DNA of 9,298 bases from Clostridiales bacterium UBA4362 (GCA_002393975.1 DGSM01000048.1:1-9298); one strand, 5' to 3'. Shown: positions 1 to 6,928, counted from the first letter of the stretch. Translations and numbers: made by a program. Notes: generated by a model not told the origin, from the letters alone.

Positions 1-848
1 TGGTCAGCATTAATATAAAAGTTAATATCTTGAAAATCTTCTATGGTATCCATAAATTCCATTAAAGATATTCCATTAGAAGAATTTTTTAGTCTATCAA
101 TAATACCATAATTAAGTGTTAATATATATTTTCCTGAATCTATAGCATTTTTGAAAGATTTATTATTAAATAGAAGCTTTACTTTTTCTTGTTCTGTAAG
201 TTCAGGATGGTCTTCTACTAAATCTAAATAGAACATTCTAAGACTTGAAAATATTCTATGGTCACCAAATATATCCTTTGCATCATCCAAAGAAAAGTAT
301 TTCATATATTTTTCATATTGTTCATCCGAAATAAAATTTTCTTTTGGTCTTTTTATTCCTAAAATTGAATCAGATGATATCTCTGTAATATCAGGCAAAC
401 CATTTTTAGAATCTTTACTACTTTTATAAAAAGTAACAACCGCATTAGATTTGCAATATTTTTTCATCAATTGTTTTAAAGCATCTAATGTTTGTTTCTT
501 TTTTGAACTTAAAGAACCAATTTCAGATTGTTGTAATCTGTGATATGCAAATACTAACATTCTGTTTAAATCAAGATGATCTATATAATCTAAACAGAAT
601 TCCTTGAATTCTGCTTTATCTTCTAAGCCTTTTACATAAGATTTATTTACTCTCGAATCATATTTAGGTGATTCTTTATACATAAAATCTATATAATCAT
701 CTTCTGCTTTTCTATCATTGAAATCATAGCAATAATTCATAAACATACTAGGAGTTTCCAATAAAACACTTATTGGAAATGGAGATGTTATTTTTTCATC
801 ATAATTAAACAGTTCTTCTAATTGTTGCAATTTTTCAGAATTTGCCAT
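1..848 (-). CDS. Unrecognised protein, C-terminus cut by window edge
   Basis: The frame starts with ATG at 846-848 and stays open for 282 codons to the left edge, so the stop lies outside the window. An AAAGGA ribosome binding site at 854-859 sits 5 bases before the ATG. It begins only 14 bases after the murD stop, so it is probably co-transcribed with murD. The protein is soluble-looking, rich in Lys, Asp, Glu, Phe and Tyr, and probably mostly helical. It has no signal peptide or membrane segment. A leucine/lysine-rich helical stretch (about residues 93-131, LNRMLVFAYHRLQQ onwards) is followed by a more polar part (142-175) and another helical part (177-235). Cysteines lie at 40, 85 and 132 and form no metal-binding pattern. 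Codon use matches the neighbours. I do not recognise the family and assign no function. That it is a real gene is well supported; its role is unknown. Confidence 0.85.
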   Translation of the reverse strand, partial: MANSEKLQQLEELFNYDEKITSPFPISVLLETPSMFMNYCYDFNDRKAEDDYIDFMYKESPKYDSRVNKSYVKGLEDKAEFKEFCLDYIDHLDLNRMLVFAYHRLQQSEIGSLSSKKKQTLDALKQLMKKYCKSNAVVTFYKSSKDSKNGLPDITEISSDSILGIKRPKENFISDEQYEKYMKYFSLDDAKDIFGDHRIFSSLRMFYLDLVEDHPELTEQEKVKLLFNNKSFKNAIDSGKYILTLNYGIIDRLKNSSNGISLMEFMDTIEDFQDINFYINAD

Positions 849-862
849 GATAATCCTTTCTA

Positions 863-2284
863 TTATAAATCATTTACTAATTGTTTGAATTTATTACCAC
901 GTTCTTCAAAGTTTTTGAATAAATCAAAGCTTGCACTTGCTGGAGAGAATAGTACTATCTCACCTTCTTCAGCAACTTCAAGAGCTTTATTTACAGTGTC
1001 CTCTAAAGTTTCACATCTATAAATAGGAAGATTAATTTCTTTACCTTCTTCTATTTCTTTATTAATCTCATCTGTAACAGCTTTTTCTATTTTATCAGCT
1101 GTCTGACCCATTAATATTAGTTTTGAACAATTATCTATTATTGGTTTTGCTATTGGCTCATATTCAAGATGTTTATCATAACCACCAGCTATAAGAACTA
1201 ATTTTTGTTCAAAAGATAGAAGACCTGCGATAGTTCTTGTAGGACTAGTTCCAATTGAATCATTATACCAAGGAATATTATTAATGCTTCTAATAAATTC
1301 TAGTCTATGTTCAACTCCAGGAAATTCTTCAATTGTCTTCTTTATAATTCCTGTTTTAACTATATCCTTTGTTGCAGCTATTGCAGCGCACGCATTTTCG
1401 CAATTATGTTCACCAATTAGTTTCATATCTTTTTGTCTAACTAAATTGTGTGTTTTACCTTCAAAGCCTGCCTTTATGGTTCTATCCTCTTCATCAAAGA
1501 ATATTCCATCTTCTAATTTAACTTTATGACTAAAGAATGTTACTTTTCCTTTTGCCTCTTCAGCAAACTTTTTAGTAATTTCATTATCATAGTTTAATAT
1601 TAGTAAATCATCTGGCTTTTGGTTAATAAATATATTTTTCTTTGCATTAATATATTCATCATAACCTTTATGAATATCTAGATGATTAGGTGTAACATTT
1701 GTAACAATAGCAATTTCAGGGCTTTGGGTGAATGTTAATAATTGAAAGCTACTAAGCTCTAATACTACATAATCATCTGGTTCCATTTCTCCTATTTTTG
1801 TAAATAGAGGGAATCCAATGTTTCCACCTAAGAAGCATTTTAATCCTGCATTTTTAATAATGTTATAAATAATAGATGTAGTAGTAGATTTTCCATCACT
1901 TCCAGTAATTCCAATTATATGTGAAGGACTTAAACTTAAAACTTGTTCAATTTCAGAAGTAAGTATTGCGCCATTTTTTACCGCTTCTGCAATTTGAGGT
2001 GTATCTGGTCTAATGCTTGGTGATCTGAAAATATAGTCAAATCCTTTTAAGTAGTCTAAATTATCTTTGCCAAAATGACATTCAATATCATTATCTTTCA
2101 AAAAACTAACTAAATCAGCATCTATATCAGCTTCTTCTTTTTTATCAAAGCAAACAGGAATAGCTTTTTGTGCTACAAAATACTCTACAGATGGTTTGTT
2201 GCTTACACCCATTCCTAAAATTGCTATTTTCTTACCTTTTATATTTTTATTAAATTCATTTAATTTATTATTTATATAACTCAT
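863..2284 (-). CDS. murD: UDP-N-acetylmuramoyl-L-alanine--D-glutamate ligase MurD
   Basis: Cytoplasmic ATP-dependent ligase that adds D-glutamate to UDP-MurNAc-L-alanine in peptidoglycan precursor synthesis. At 473 residues it has the full family length and three-domain layout. The N-terminal nucleotide-sugar domain carries KIAILGMGVSNKPSVEYF (about 19-36). The central ATPase has the P-loop GITGSDGKSTT (125-135), LELSSFQL (175-182, with the expected metal-binding Glu176), NVTPNHLDIHK (196-206) and the Lys of YINAKK (about 215), which matches the carbamylated Lys of MurD. The C-terminal domain has GVEHRLEF (323-330), NDSIGTSPTRT (341-351), IAGGYDK (365-371) and SPASASFDLFKNFEERG (447-463). The SDGKST form of the P-loop, in place of TNGKTT, is a mild variant. 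The ATG has AGGAG at 2296-2300, about 11 bases upstream, which is rather long. It stands alone rather than inside a dcw division cluster, between a Nudix gene and an unknown gene. The assignment is firm. Confidence 0.96.
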   Translation of the reverse strand: MSYINNKLNEFNKNIKGKKIAILGMGVSNKPSVEYFVAQKAIPVCFDKKEEADIDADLVSFLKDNDIECHFGKDNLDYLKGFDYIFRSPSIRPDTPQIAEAVKNGAILTSEIEQVLSLSPSHIIGITGSDGKSTTTSIIYNIIKNAGLKCFLGGNIGFPLFTKIGEMEPDDYVVLELSSFQLLTFTQSPEIAIVTNVTPNHLDIHKGYDEYINAKKNIFINQKPDDLLILNYDNEITKKFAEEAKGKVTFFSHKVKLEDGIFFDEEDRTIKAGFEGKTHNLVRQKDMKLIGEHNCENACAAIAATKDIVKTGIIKKTIEEFPGVEHRLEFIRSINNIPWYNDSIGTSPTRTIAGLLSFEQKLVLIAGGYDKHLEYEPIAKPIIDNCSKLILMGQTADKIEKAVTDEINKEIEEGKEINLPIYRCETLEDTVNKALEVAEEGEIVLFSPASASFDLFKNFEERGNKFKQLVNDL

Positions 2285-2306
2285 ATTTCTTCGCTCTCCT
2301 AAAATG

Positions 2307-2335
2307 ATTTTATCATAAATAAATTATGAAATTAA
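2307..2335 (-). promoter_or_regulatory. Candidate promoter upstream of murD
   Basis: On the minus strand an extended -10, TGATAAAAT (2307-2315, hexamer TAAAAT at 2307-2312), is preceded at 17 bases by a poor -35, TTAATT (2330-2335). The predicted RNA start, near 2300, falls almost on the Shine-Dalgarno and leaves a leader of only about 16 bases. The extended -10 is good and the -35 weak, so this could be a secondary promoter inside the operon. Confidence 0.4.
2313..2329. repeat. 17-bp palindrome in the murD promoter spacer
   Basis: TCATAA, five bases, then TTATGA: a perfect 6-bp inverted repeat that exactly fills the 17-base spacer of the candidate murD promoter. It could be an operator or small hairpin, but short AT-only palindromes are common by chance in DNA of this composition. 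Confidence 0.35.
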
Positions 2336-2751
2336 GTATTATTATTTAAATAATCTTCAACTTTCTTTAAAACACCTTTAGTATCGTCAAATTGAATTTT
2401 ATTAATTGCTTCTTCAAAATCCATCAAAGATATGTCTGATATCTCATCTTCTTGTTTTGCAAATTTTTGATTATCATAATGTCCTATGAAGTAAGTAATT
2501 TTCTTTAGTCTTTCTTCTCCATTTTTCACAAAAGTATGTTGTGTTGTTGTTCTAAAATTATCTAATAGTGTAACATCAAGATTAGTTTCTTCTTTTATCT
2601 CTCTTAATGCTGTTTGTTCTTCTGTTTCATTAGCTTCCATATGTCCTTTAGGGAAACCATAAAATCCTTCAGAGCTGCAAATAATTGCATATTTTCTCTG
2701 ACCATTTAATTCTGTAAAAACTACTGCACCACATGATTTTTCAACTTTCAT
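2332..2751 (-). CDS. Nudix hydrolase, Ap4A-hydrolase-like
   Basis: Small cytoplasmic Nudix hydrolase of 139 residues, the usual size of a single Nudix domain. Nudix enzymes cleave nucleoside diphosphates linked to another group, with Mg2+. The start KSCGAVVF, the GFYGFPKGHME segment and the overall length resemble bacterial bis(5'-nucleosyl)-tetraphosphatases (Ap4A hydrolases), but substrate cannot be fixed from sequence. Counting from the ATG, the Nudix box runs from Gly36 through Glu42, Arg50-Glu51 and Glu54-Glu55. All catalytic Glu/Arg positions are present, but the usual Gly near its end is Asn57 (EETNL). An in-frame GTG at 2755-2757 would add two residues, but it overlaps the AAGGAG site (2757-2762), whereas the ATG at 2749-2751 lies 5 bases after it, so I chose the ATG. 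It follows the other Nudix gene after 20 bases, which suggests co-transcription. Confidence 0.88.
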   Translation of the reverse strand: MKVEKSCGAVVFTELNGQRKYAIICSSEGFYGFPKGHMEANETEEQTALREIKEETNLDVTLLDNFRTTTQHTFVKNGEERLKKITYFIGHYDNQKFAKQEDEISDISLMDFEEAINKIQFDDTKGVLKKVEDYLNNNT

Positions 2752-2771
2752 AATCACTCCTTATAAATTTA

Positions 2772-3293
2772 TTATTTATTCATTAGATTAATAGCTTTAA
2801 TAAAGTCCTCTTTATTAAAATCAATAGTTGGAACTATTTCGTTATTTTGTTGCATTTTATCAAACTCATCAATCGATACCCATTTAGCATCATTTACTTC
2901 TTCCTTCTGTAGTACCAACTCTTTTAGTTCAATATCTTTTTTCAATATCCATAAATCTTTGAATCTAGGTGATTTTATTTCATCTCTTTTCAAGGTGTTG
3001 TATAGTATTAATTCATTTTCTTGTATATCTAATCCAAGTTCTTCATTAATCTCTCTAATTATTGCTTGTTTACTATTTTCTCCAGCTAATACAGATCCTC
3101 CTGTTCCTTCCCACAATAGACCAGCTTTCTTTTCAGGAACTCTTTGAGTTAATAACAATTGATTATTAGAATTGAATATAAATACATCTGTTACAATATG
3201 ATATTCTCCTTTTGAAAAAACATAAGATTCTCTCTCTCCTGTCCTTCCTAAGAAATTTCTGCTTTCATCATAAATGTCAAAATATTCGGCCAT
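2772..3293 (-). CDS. Nudix hydrolase with N-terminal extension (Idi/YfcD-like)
   Basis: A second Nudix hydrolase of 173 residues, clearly different from its neighbour. An N-terminal strand region (EYFDIYDESRNFLGRTGERE, residues 3-22) precedes the fold, followed by KGEYHIVTDVFIFN (28-41) and LLLTQRVP (46-53). The Nudix box is perfect: Gly66, Glu72, Arg80-Glu81, Glu84-Glu85, Gly87. WEGTGGSVLAGE (61-72) is typical of the Nudix subfamily often annotated as isopentenyl-diphosphate-isomerase-like or YfcD-like. It lacks the Cys-containing active-site motif of true type 1 Idi, so isomerase activity is unlikely and the substrate is unknown. The start is well set by a strong AGGAGGT site (3301-3307), 7 bases before the ATG. 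It lies 38 bases after the nitroreductase stop. Confidence 0.88.
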   Translation of the reverse strand: MAEYFDIYDESRNFLGRTGERESYVFSKGEYHIVTDVFIFNSNNQLLLTQRVPEKKAGLLWEGTGGSVLAGENSKQAIIREINEELGLDIQENELILYNTLKRDEIKSPRFKDLWILKKDIELKELVLQKEEVNDAKWVSIDEFDKMQQNNEIVPTIDFNKEDFIKAINLMNK

Positions 3294-3323
3294 ATATAAT
3301 ACCTCCTAAAAAATAATAAAATC

Positions 3324-3343
3324 AATTTATATTAATTTATATT
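3324..3343. repeat. Tandem 10-bp duplication over the nitroreductase stop
   Basis: The 10-mer AATTTATATT (plus strand) occurs twice head to tail, at 3324-3333 and 3334-3343, and covers the stop codon (3332-3334) and last codons of the nitroreductase gene. It looks like a small slippage duplication. Removing one copy would still leave a stop (TGA) at the same place, so the protein end is hardly affected. Confidence 0.6.
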
Positions 3344-4087
3344 ATATTCGGCTAATAAGTTATATTCATTCTCATGATTGCTTTCAATAAATATAGTTTT
3401 ATTAAAGCTTATTTTATTTTTTTCTAAACAAAGCTCCAAGAAGCATAGAAATATTCCCATATCAATTTGGTTATAGAAAATTACCTTATCTTTTGGCATT
3501 ATTCCTCGTTTTCCTTCTTTTCTATATCTATATACTTTTAGTTGTTTTTCACTTGCTTCAACTTTCCAAGGTTGAGTATTACAAGCACTTGGTGCAAATC
3601 TCACAATATTTGCTACTTCAAAGTAAGATTCTCCATCCCAAATCTCTGAAACTTCTTTTCTCTTACTCTTAAACATATCTTTTCTAAATTTATCGTTAGA
3701 ATCAACTTTAGAAATTGCCATCATAATAACAAATTGAAGGCCATCAATTTCTTTTTCTTTTACTTTACCAATTCCAAACCATAAAGTCCCAATATTTTTA
3801 GATACTAAATACAAATCAAGTTGTTCTCCTAAATAGCCTATATTTTGTAAATAATTATCTTTTATTTCTGAATAAAATAAAACACAATATTCTTGACCTC
3901 TTCTACATGTTGTAGAATCTTTTACTATCTTTATTTTTACTTTAATATCTTCAACCAAAGGAGTAAATTTATAAAAAGAATCTTCCAAGTCCTTAAGCTC
4001 TTCATCTGTTATATGTTCATTTCCAATGTTTCTGAAAAGATGAAATGACTTTCTTTTAAAAATCATATCATACAAATCTTTATTCAT
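3332..4087 (-). CDS. Nitroreductase family protein, TM1586 type
   Basis: A 251-residue protein resembling the putative TM1586-type nitroreductases, flavoproteins with two half-domains in one chain. Evidence is the N-terminal RKSFHLFR (12-19), matching the Arg-rich FMN-binding start of nitroreductases, LGEQLDLYLVSKNIGTLWFG (86-105) and the highly characteristic APSACNTQPWKVE (165-177). These proteins are expected to bind FMN and use NAD(P)H, but physiological substrates are mostly unknown. No signal peptide or membrane segment is seen. An in-frame GTG at 4094-4096 would add three residues but lies inside the AGGTGG site (4093-4098). The ATG at 4085-4087 is 5 bases after that site and is preferred. 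It is flanked by alkD-like and Nudix genes on the same strand with gaps of 35 and 38 bases. The family call is good; the role is open. Confidence 0.82.
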   Translation of the reverse strand: MNKDLYDMIFKRKSFHLFRNIGNEHITDEELKDLEDSFYKFTPLVEDIKVKIKIVKDSTTCRRGQEYCVLFYSEIKDNYLQNIGYLGEQLDLYLVSKNIGTLWFGIGKVKEKEIDGLQFVIMMAISKVDSNDKFRKDMFKSKRKEVSEIWDGESYFEVANIVRFAPSACNTQPWKVEASEKQLKVYRYRKEGKRGIMPKDKVIFYNQIDMGIFLCFLELCLEKNKISFNKTIFIESNHENEYNLLAEYNIN

Positions 4088-4122
4088 AATTACCACCTAT
4101 ATAAATAATATAATTAATCTAA

Positions 4123-4803
4123 TTATTTAATCTTTAAACTCTTCAAATATTCCTTTTGTTCCGAACTTATTCTATAACTCTCTATAGCTTTTTGAATTGT
4201 TTTATTATGAGTCCATTTATCAAGTTGGTTATTTTCAATATAAGGTTTGGTAAGCTTATATTGTTTTGCAAGAGCTGTTGCAAAATACCAAGCTCTCATC
4301 ATATTTATATAATACTCTTCTGACTTTATTCTAGATACAATCTCTAAATATTCAGGTTTAAAATCTTCATCTAAAAAATGTTGTAAAAGACATCCTATAC
4401 CAAATCTAATTGTATATGTTTCTTTGGATTTAAGCCAAATTTTTATATTATCTATAAGACTATCATGATTTTTCTTAAACACTTTTGGTGACATTTGATC
4501 ACAAGTAGCCCAATTATCTACATATGGTAAGAATTCATTTATATAATTAATACATTCATCATAATCTTTAATTTCTGAAATAATAAAAGCATGCAATTGA
4601 TTTTCATCAAAATATTTATGAGGAAGTTCTTTAAGAAAAGATTGATAATTATTAGATTTAAATAATTCTTTAGCGTATTTTCTAAGCTTAGGAGTTCTTA
4701 CTCCAATAATTGTATCTGGATCTCTAGTAGGAATTAACTTCTCTTGAAATTCTTTATATTTCTTATCTTGAAGTTTAAATAATTCTTTTTGAATTGCATC
4801 CAT
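4123..4803 (-). CDS. DNA alkylation repair protein, AlkD-like HEAT-repeat family
   Basis: A 226-residue helical protein of the AlkC/AlkD family, which form curved HEAT-like repeat solenoids around DNA. Characterised AlkD enzymes are glycosylases that remove bulky or positively charged alkylated bases. Family marks are GVRTPKLRKYAKELFK (34-49), DNWATCDQMSPKVF (96-109), MMRAWYFATALAK (168-180) and KWTHNKTIQKAIESYRIS (196-213). Trp98 and Asp102 fit the Trp/Asp active-site pair of AlkD, and Trp172 or Trp197 may supply the other aromatic wall. It starts 10 bases after the rlmD stop. The only good ribosome binding site, GAGGAG (4818-4823), lies inside the rlmD end, 14 bases from this ATG but only 4 bases from an out-of-frame ATG at 4811-4813. 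Translation may therefore depend on coupling to rlmD. The family is confident; the exact substrate is not known. Confidence 0.9.
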   Translation of the reverse strand: MDAIQKELFKLQDKKYKEFQEKLIPTRDPDTIIGVRTPKLRKYAKELFKSNNYQSFLKELPHKYFDENQLHAFIISEIKDYDECINYINEFLPYVDNWATCDQMSPKVFKKNHDSLIDNIKIWLKSKETYTIRFGIGCLLQHFLDEDFKPEYLEIVSRIKSEEYYINMMRAWYFATALAKQYKLTKPYIENNQLDKWTHNKTIQKAIESYRISSEQKEYLKSLKIK

Positions 4804-4813
4804 AACTAATCAT

Positions 4814-6142
4814 TTATCTCCTCTCTAATACACTTACCGACTCAATATGATTAGTATAAGGGAAGTTATCTATTGGTTGAATGTTTTTTATATCATAGTC
4901 GTTTTCTAATTCTTTCAAATCTCTTACTAAAGTTGCAGGGTTGCAACTAACATAAACAATCTTTCTAGGTTTTATCTTAATTAAGTTGTTAATAGTAGTA
5001 TTATCTAACCCTTTTCTAGGAGGATCTACTATTACTACATCTAATTTAATATCTTTTTCTATTAATTCATTAAAAGCTTTTTCTACATCTCCTTCAATAA
5101 AATCAATATTAGAGATATTATTTATTTCCGCATTAATTTTTGCATTTTCTATACTAGAGTGAATTATTTCTATTCCATATACTTTTTTTACATATTTAGA
5201 TGCAAAAATACTTATTGTTCCAATTCCACAATATAGGTCAGCTATTATATCTTTAGATGACAAATCAGCCATTTTAATTGCTTCATTATACATATTTATA
5301 GTTTGATAAGAATTTACTTGGAAAAACGAATTTGGAGAGATTTGAAATTTATAATCATTTAAATAGTCATAAATAACTCCATCTCCAAATATTACTTTGT
5401 TATTATTAGATAAAACAACATTTGTAACCTCATGGTTATCATTTATGATAATAGTTTTAATGTTAGGATACTTTTTTACTAAATTGCTATAATCATAATC
5501 AATATATCCATTTGATATTAAAACAACCATTATCTCTTTTGAAATAGCACCAACTCTTATCATTATATTTCTAAGGTGGCCTGTATGTGTTTCTTCATCA
5601 TAAATTGAATCATTCCAATTTTCTAAAATGTATTTTGCTATTTCTTGAGATTCTTTATTTTGAATCTTGCATTCTTCAAATTCTATAACATCATGTGATC
5701 TGTTTGCATATATTCCAATCACATTCTTTCCATTTATCTCTTTCACAGGATAAATAGCTTTATTTCTATAATATAATGGTTCAGCCATTCCTATGGTATA
5801 TTTTACTGCTATTTTATTATTTAGTGTTTTATTTACTAAATTTTGAATTTTATCTCTTTTCATATCTAAAGTATATTTATAATCAATATGCCTTAGATTA
5901 CATCCACCACATTTTTTATATGTTAAACAATCAGGTTCTATTCTATGGGAAGATGGTTTTATTACTTCTAAAAGTTTACCAAAAGCATAGCTTTTATTTA
6001 CTTTTAAAATCTTGATTTTACATTCTTCATCTTTAATAGCACCAGAAACAAAAATGGTGAATTCATCAATTTTGCAGATGCCCTCACCATTTGAACCATT
6101 GTCTATTATATTAACAATATATTCTTCGTTCTTTTTTATCAT
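4814..6142 (-). CDS. rlmD: 23S rRNA (uracil-C5) methyltransferase, RlmD/RlmCD type
   Basis: SAM-dependent RNA methyltransferase making 5-methyluridine in 23S rRNA. In E. coli RlmD modifies U1939; the Bacillus counterpart RlmCD modifies both U747 and U1939, and sequence alone does not tell which applies here. The 442 residues contain an N-terminal TRAM domain (about 1-60), four Fe-S cluster cysteines (Cys72, Cys78, Cys81, Cys158), FFQVN (273-277), the SAM motif ADLYCGIGTISIFA (301-314), VDPPRKGLD (372-380), the catalytic nucleophile Cys400 in YVSCNPATLVRDL (397-409), and Glu434 in NHIESVSVLERR, the expected proton-abstracting base. The ATG overlaps the stop of the small upstream gene as ATGA with only a weak purine stretch before it, so translational coupling is likely. 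All key residues are intact. Confidence 0.95.
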   Translation of the reverse strand: MIKKNEEYIVNIIDNGSNGEGICKIDEFTIFVSGAIKDEECKIKILKVNKSYAFGKLLEVIKPSSHRIEPDCLTYKKCGGCNLRHIDYKYTLDMKRDKIQNLVNKTLNNKIAVKYTIGMAEPLYYRNKAIYPVKEINGKNVIGIYANRSHDVIEFEECKIQNKESQEIAKYILENWNDSIYDEETHTGHLRNIMIRVGAISKEIMVVLISNGYIDYDYSNLVKKYPNIKTIIINDNHEVTNVVLSNNNKVIFGDGVIYDYLNDYKFQISPNSFFQVNSYQTINMYNEAIKMADLSSKDIIADLYCGIGTISIFASKYVKKVYGIEIIHSSIENAKINAEINNISNIDFIEGDVEKAFNELIEKDIKLDVVIVDPPRKGLDNTTINNLIKIKPRKIVYVSCNPATLVRDLKELENDYDIKNIQPIDNFPYTNHIESVSVLERR

Positions 6143-6348
6143 TTTGACTTTTCTTTCTTGTTTTTAGCTTTTGGCTCTTCTTCGCCTTCTTCTACTTTCT
6201 TTTTATGTTCTTCAACTAGTTTTGCTTCTTCTTTTATTCTATTATCGGCGATTTGATCCATATATCCATTTAAGTCAAATTGATTTAATAGATCTTTAGT
6301 TTCATCTTCAATATCTATACCAATATCTTTTAAAAATTTTTGTTTCAT
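6139..6348 (-). CDS. Small charged protein of unknown function, coupled to rlmD
   Basis: A 69-residue protein between rubrerythrin and rlmD. Residues 1-35 have an amphipathic, acidic character (FLKDIGIDIEDETKDLLNQF); residues 36-69 are almost only Lys, Glu and Ala, probably a helix or coiled coil followed by a disordered Lys-rich tail (KAKNKKEKSK). It has no cysteine, signal peptide or membrane segment. AGGAG (6355-6359) is 6 bases before the ATG at 6346-6348; an in-frame TTG just upstream (6349-6351) is only 3 bases from that site and is less likely. The TGA stop overlaps the rlmD ATG. It follows rubrerythrin after 12 bases. The tight packing and good ribosome binding site support a real gene. 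I do not recognise the family; an RNA- or ribosome-linked role next to rlmD would be a guess. Confidence 0.75.
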   Translation of the reverse strand: MKQKFLKDIGIDIEDETKDLLNQFDLNGYMDQIADNRIKEEAKLVEEHKKKVEEGEEEPKAKNKKEKSK

Positions 6349-6360
6349 CAAATTCTCCTA

Positions 6361-6900
6361 TTAATAGTTCTCAGCTTTTAACTCGAAATATGATTTTGGA
6401 TGGCTACATACAGGACATACTTCTGGAGCAAATTTTCCAATTACTATATGACCACAATTTCTGCATTTCCAGATTCTTTCATCATCTCTAGAGAATACAA
6501 TTCCATCTTCTATGTTTTCTAATAGTTTTAAATATCTTGCTTCGTGTTCTTTTTCAATTTTTCCTACAGCTTCAAAAAGGAATGCTATTTTATCAAATCC
6601 TTCTTCTTTAGCTTCTTTAGCCATTCTAGCATACATATCTGTATATTCAAAGTTTTCTCCCTCAGCTGCTGCTTTTAAATTTTCTGTTGTTGTTGGAATA
6701 GCTCCATCATGTAATAATTTAAACCATATTTCAGCATGTTCTTTTTCATTTGCTGCTGTTTCTTCAAATATTGCTGCTATTTGCTCATATCCCTCTTTAC
6801 GAGCTTTACTTGCAAAATATGTATATTTATTTCTAGCTTGAGACTCTCCTGCAAAAGCTTCCATTAAATTTTTTTCTGTTTTAGATCCTTTTAATTCCAT
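6361..6900 (-). CDS. rbr: Rubrerythrin
   Basis: Cytoplasmic non-haem iron protein that reduces hydrogen peroxide in anaerobes, taking electrons through rubredoxin or NADH-linked partners. The 179 residues show the classic order: a ferritin-like four-helix bundle with the diiron centre, then a rubredoxin-like domain. Diiron ligands expected from the family are visible as Glu19 (FAGESQARNKY), Glu52 and His55 (NEKEH), Glu82 and Glu85 (GENFEYTDMY), and Glu116 and His119 (IEKEH). The C-terminal FeS4 site is Cys146/Cys149 (WKCRNCGH) and Cys162/Cys165 (EVCPVCSH). The start has a very strong AAGGAGG site (6909-6915) 8 bases upstream. A good promoter overlaps the end of ispG, so the gene can be expressed independently of the upstream genes, as is plausible for an oxidative-stress gene. 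No residues are missing. Confidence 0.97.
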   Translation of the reverse strand: MELKGSKTEKNLMEAFAGESQARNKYTYFASKARKEGYEQIAAIFEETAANEKEHAEIWFKLLHDGAIPTTTENLKAAAEGENFEYTDMYARMAKEAKEEGFDKIAFLFEAVGKIEKEHEARYLKLLENIEDGIVFSRDDERIWKCRNCGHIVIGKFAPEVCPVCSHPKSYFELKAENY

Positions 6901-6928
6901 TATTTATTCCTCCTTAAAAACTTTTCGT

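Noticed and set aside
2772..3293. Assignment of the second Nudix protein as isopentenyl-diphosphate isomerase
   Set aside because: Overall resemblance is to the Idi-like Nudix group, but the Cys active-site motif of type 1 Idi is absent; ispG nearby is not enough to argue for it.
6512..6841. A 109-codon plus-strand frame within rubrerythrin
   Set aside because: Antisense to a fully conserved rubrerythrin, serine- and alanine-rich by composition, with no start signals.
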